Of a stretch of DNA of 64,000 nucleotides, positions 63,260 to 64,000 are shown in pieces. Positions within the stretch are counted from its first letter, which is position 1. Every line of letters begins with the position of its first letter. The notes beneath the pieces were generated by a model, which saw only the letters and a list, made by a program, of their open reading frames with translations, was not told the DNA's origin and ran no database searches. A program made the translations under genes and the position numbers. Source of the DNA: Streptomyces glomeratus (GTDB lineage Bacteria > Actinomycetota > Actinomycetes > Streptomycetales > Streptomycetaceae); NCBI RefSeq assembly GCF_021462825.1, contig NZ_JAKEEB010000007.1, positions 219,867-283,866 on the forward strand, given 5' to 3'.

Positions 63260-64000
63260 GGCGTGGCGTCCTCATCGTCGTTCAGCAGCAGGTCGAGTTC
63301 GCGGTCGACAAGCGCCCGAAGGTCGTCCAGGGGCAGGGCGTCCGGGTCGCCCGGGGCGTCGCGACCGCCGGAGTTCTCCGGGTGGCGGGAGTCGTCCGGG
63401 CGGCCGGAGGCGTCCGCGGGCGCCGTCGCGCCGGCGGGCTCCGCGTCGAGGCCGAGCTGTTCCTCCAGGTGTGCTTGGAGCTGTTCGACCGTGGGGTGGT
63501 TGAAGGCGACGGTCGAGCCGAGCGAGACCTCCAGATCGCGCTGGAGGCGGTTGCGGAGCTCGACGACCATCAGCGAGTCCATGCCGAGTTCCGCGAACGT
63601 GGTGTGCCCGTCGACGCGGTACCCGGCGGGCAGCTCCATCAGGGTGACGAGCTGCCGTTCCAGGTAGCCGCGCAGCAGCCCGGGGCGCTCGGCCGACGGC
63701 GTCCGCGTCAGCCGGGCACGCCAGGACTCGGACGGGGCGGACGGGGCGGCGGGGGCCGGCCGAGAACCGTCACCGGACCCGGCCCGGACGGGCCGTTCCC
63801 GCCCGACGGCCGGCATCACGCCGATCTGCGCGACGGGCGCGCCGAGCAGGGCCACGAGGGCGTCGACGCCCTGCTCCGGAGGGATCATCGCGGTGCCGGT
63901 CCTGGCCATGCGGTCGGCCATGTGGGCGGCCATGCCGACCTCGGCCCAGGGGCCCCAGCCGATCGCGAGACCGGGCAGGCCGTCGGCGCGGCGGCGGGCC
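63256..64000 (-). CDS. type I PKS, C-terminal KR-ACP part (5' end beyond window)
   Basis: About 248 codons are visible, open to the window edge. The visible start reads ARRRADGLPGLAIGWGPWAE, the last segment of a ketoreductase domain, followed by VGMAAHMADRMARTG. Then comes a Pro/Ala/Ser linker and an ACP with FAELGMDSLMVVELRNRL (Ser of the phosphopantetheine site). The C-terminus is acidic, with LPLDDLRALVDRELDLLLN, likely a docking helix for the next protein. KS and AT domains must lie to the right of base 64000. A short ATG frame inside this part (to 63933) is not the true start. Confidence 0.92.

Overview
The window is chromosomal DNA of a Streptomyces-like actinobacterium. The evidence is very high G+C with strong third-position bias, frequent GTG and some TTG starts, many 4-base ATGA/GTGA stop-start overlaps, a tandem glycine riboswitch ahead of gcvT, and gene families typical of Streptomyces (SseB pairs, WYL regulators, anti-sigma-type kinases, a secreted Trp/His/Arg-rich protein). 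From memory, the order mnmA / cysteine desulfurase / peptide ABC operon / SseB / gcvT-gcvH-glyA-sdaA / L,D-transpeptidases / glgX / ABC exporter resembles a conserved Streptomyces core segment; no alignment was run.

Layout. 1-9.4 kb: tRNA thiolation genes (mnmA, cut by the window edge, and a cysteine desulfurase), small membrane proteins, a TetR regulator beside a near-perfect 28-bp palindrome, a WYL regulator divergent from a DinB-like protein, a hot-dog thioesterase, a membrane-anchored esterase, a TRIC/UPF0126 channel and a short secreted M1 peptidase. 9.6-16.1 kb: a five-gene oligo/dipeptide ABC importer operon on the minus strand, with a strong hairpin after the binding-protein gene. 16.5-19.9 kb: two SseB proteins, a non-coding tandem-repeat island and a small ATPase. 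20.0-24.9 kb: glycine riboswitch, gcvT, gcvH, glyA and sdaA, closed by two strong hairpins. 24.9-36 kb: mixed secreted and cell-wall genes, gene remnants near 28 kb, a lipoprotein beta-propeller coupled to a deacetylase-like protein, an anti-sigma-like kinase, an enoyl-CoA hydratase and two L,D-transpeptidases. 36.3-42.4 kb: glgX and a heterodimeric ABC exporter.

42.7 kb to the right edge is a biosynthetic gene cluster cut by the window end. It holds a type II thioesterase and an Sfp-type phosphopantetheinyl transferase, two ATP-grasp ligases flanking an RsmB-like RNA m5C methyltransferase, a NodI/NodJ-type exporter (one ATPase, two permeases), and a long minus-strand operon: PKS (KR-ACP end visible), PKS-NRPS hybrid (KS-AT-ACP-aminotransferase-C), two 2-oxoglutarate/Fe(II) oxygenases, an Arg:glycine-type amidinotransferase, a NodU/CmcH-type carbamoyltransferase and a YqcI/YcgG-family protein. 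The expected chemistry is a polyketide-derived beta-amino acid, a guanidino group taken from arginine, carbamoylation, hydroxylations, amide bonds made by a condensation domain and/or ATP-grasp enzymes, and possibly heme-dependent oxidation of the guanidine. The methyltransferase is a candidate ribosomal self-resistance gene. The gene set recalls guanidino/carbamoyl PKS-NRPS metabolites such as guadinomine, but the combination with a YqcI-type enzyme, two ATP-grasp ligases and an rRNA-type methyltransferase is not one I recognise, so this is the main candidate for something undescribed.
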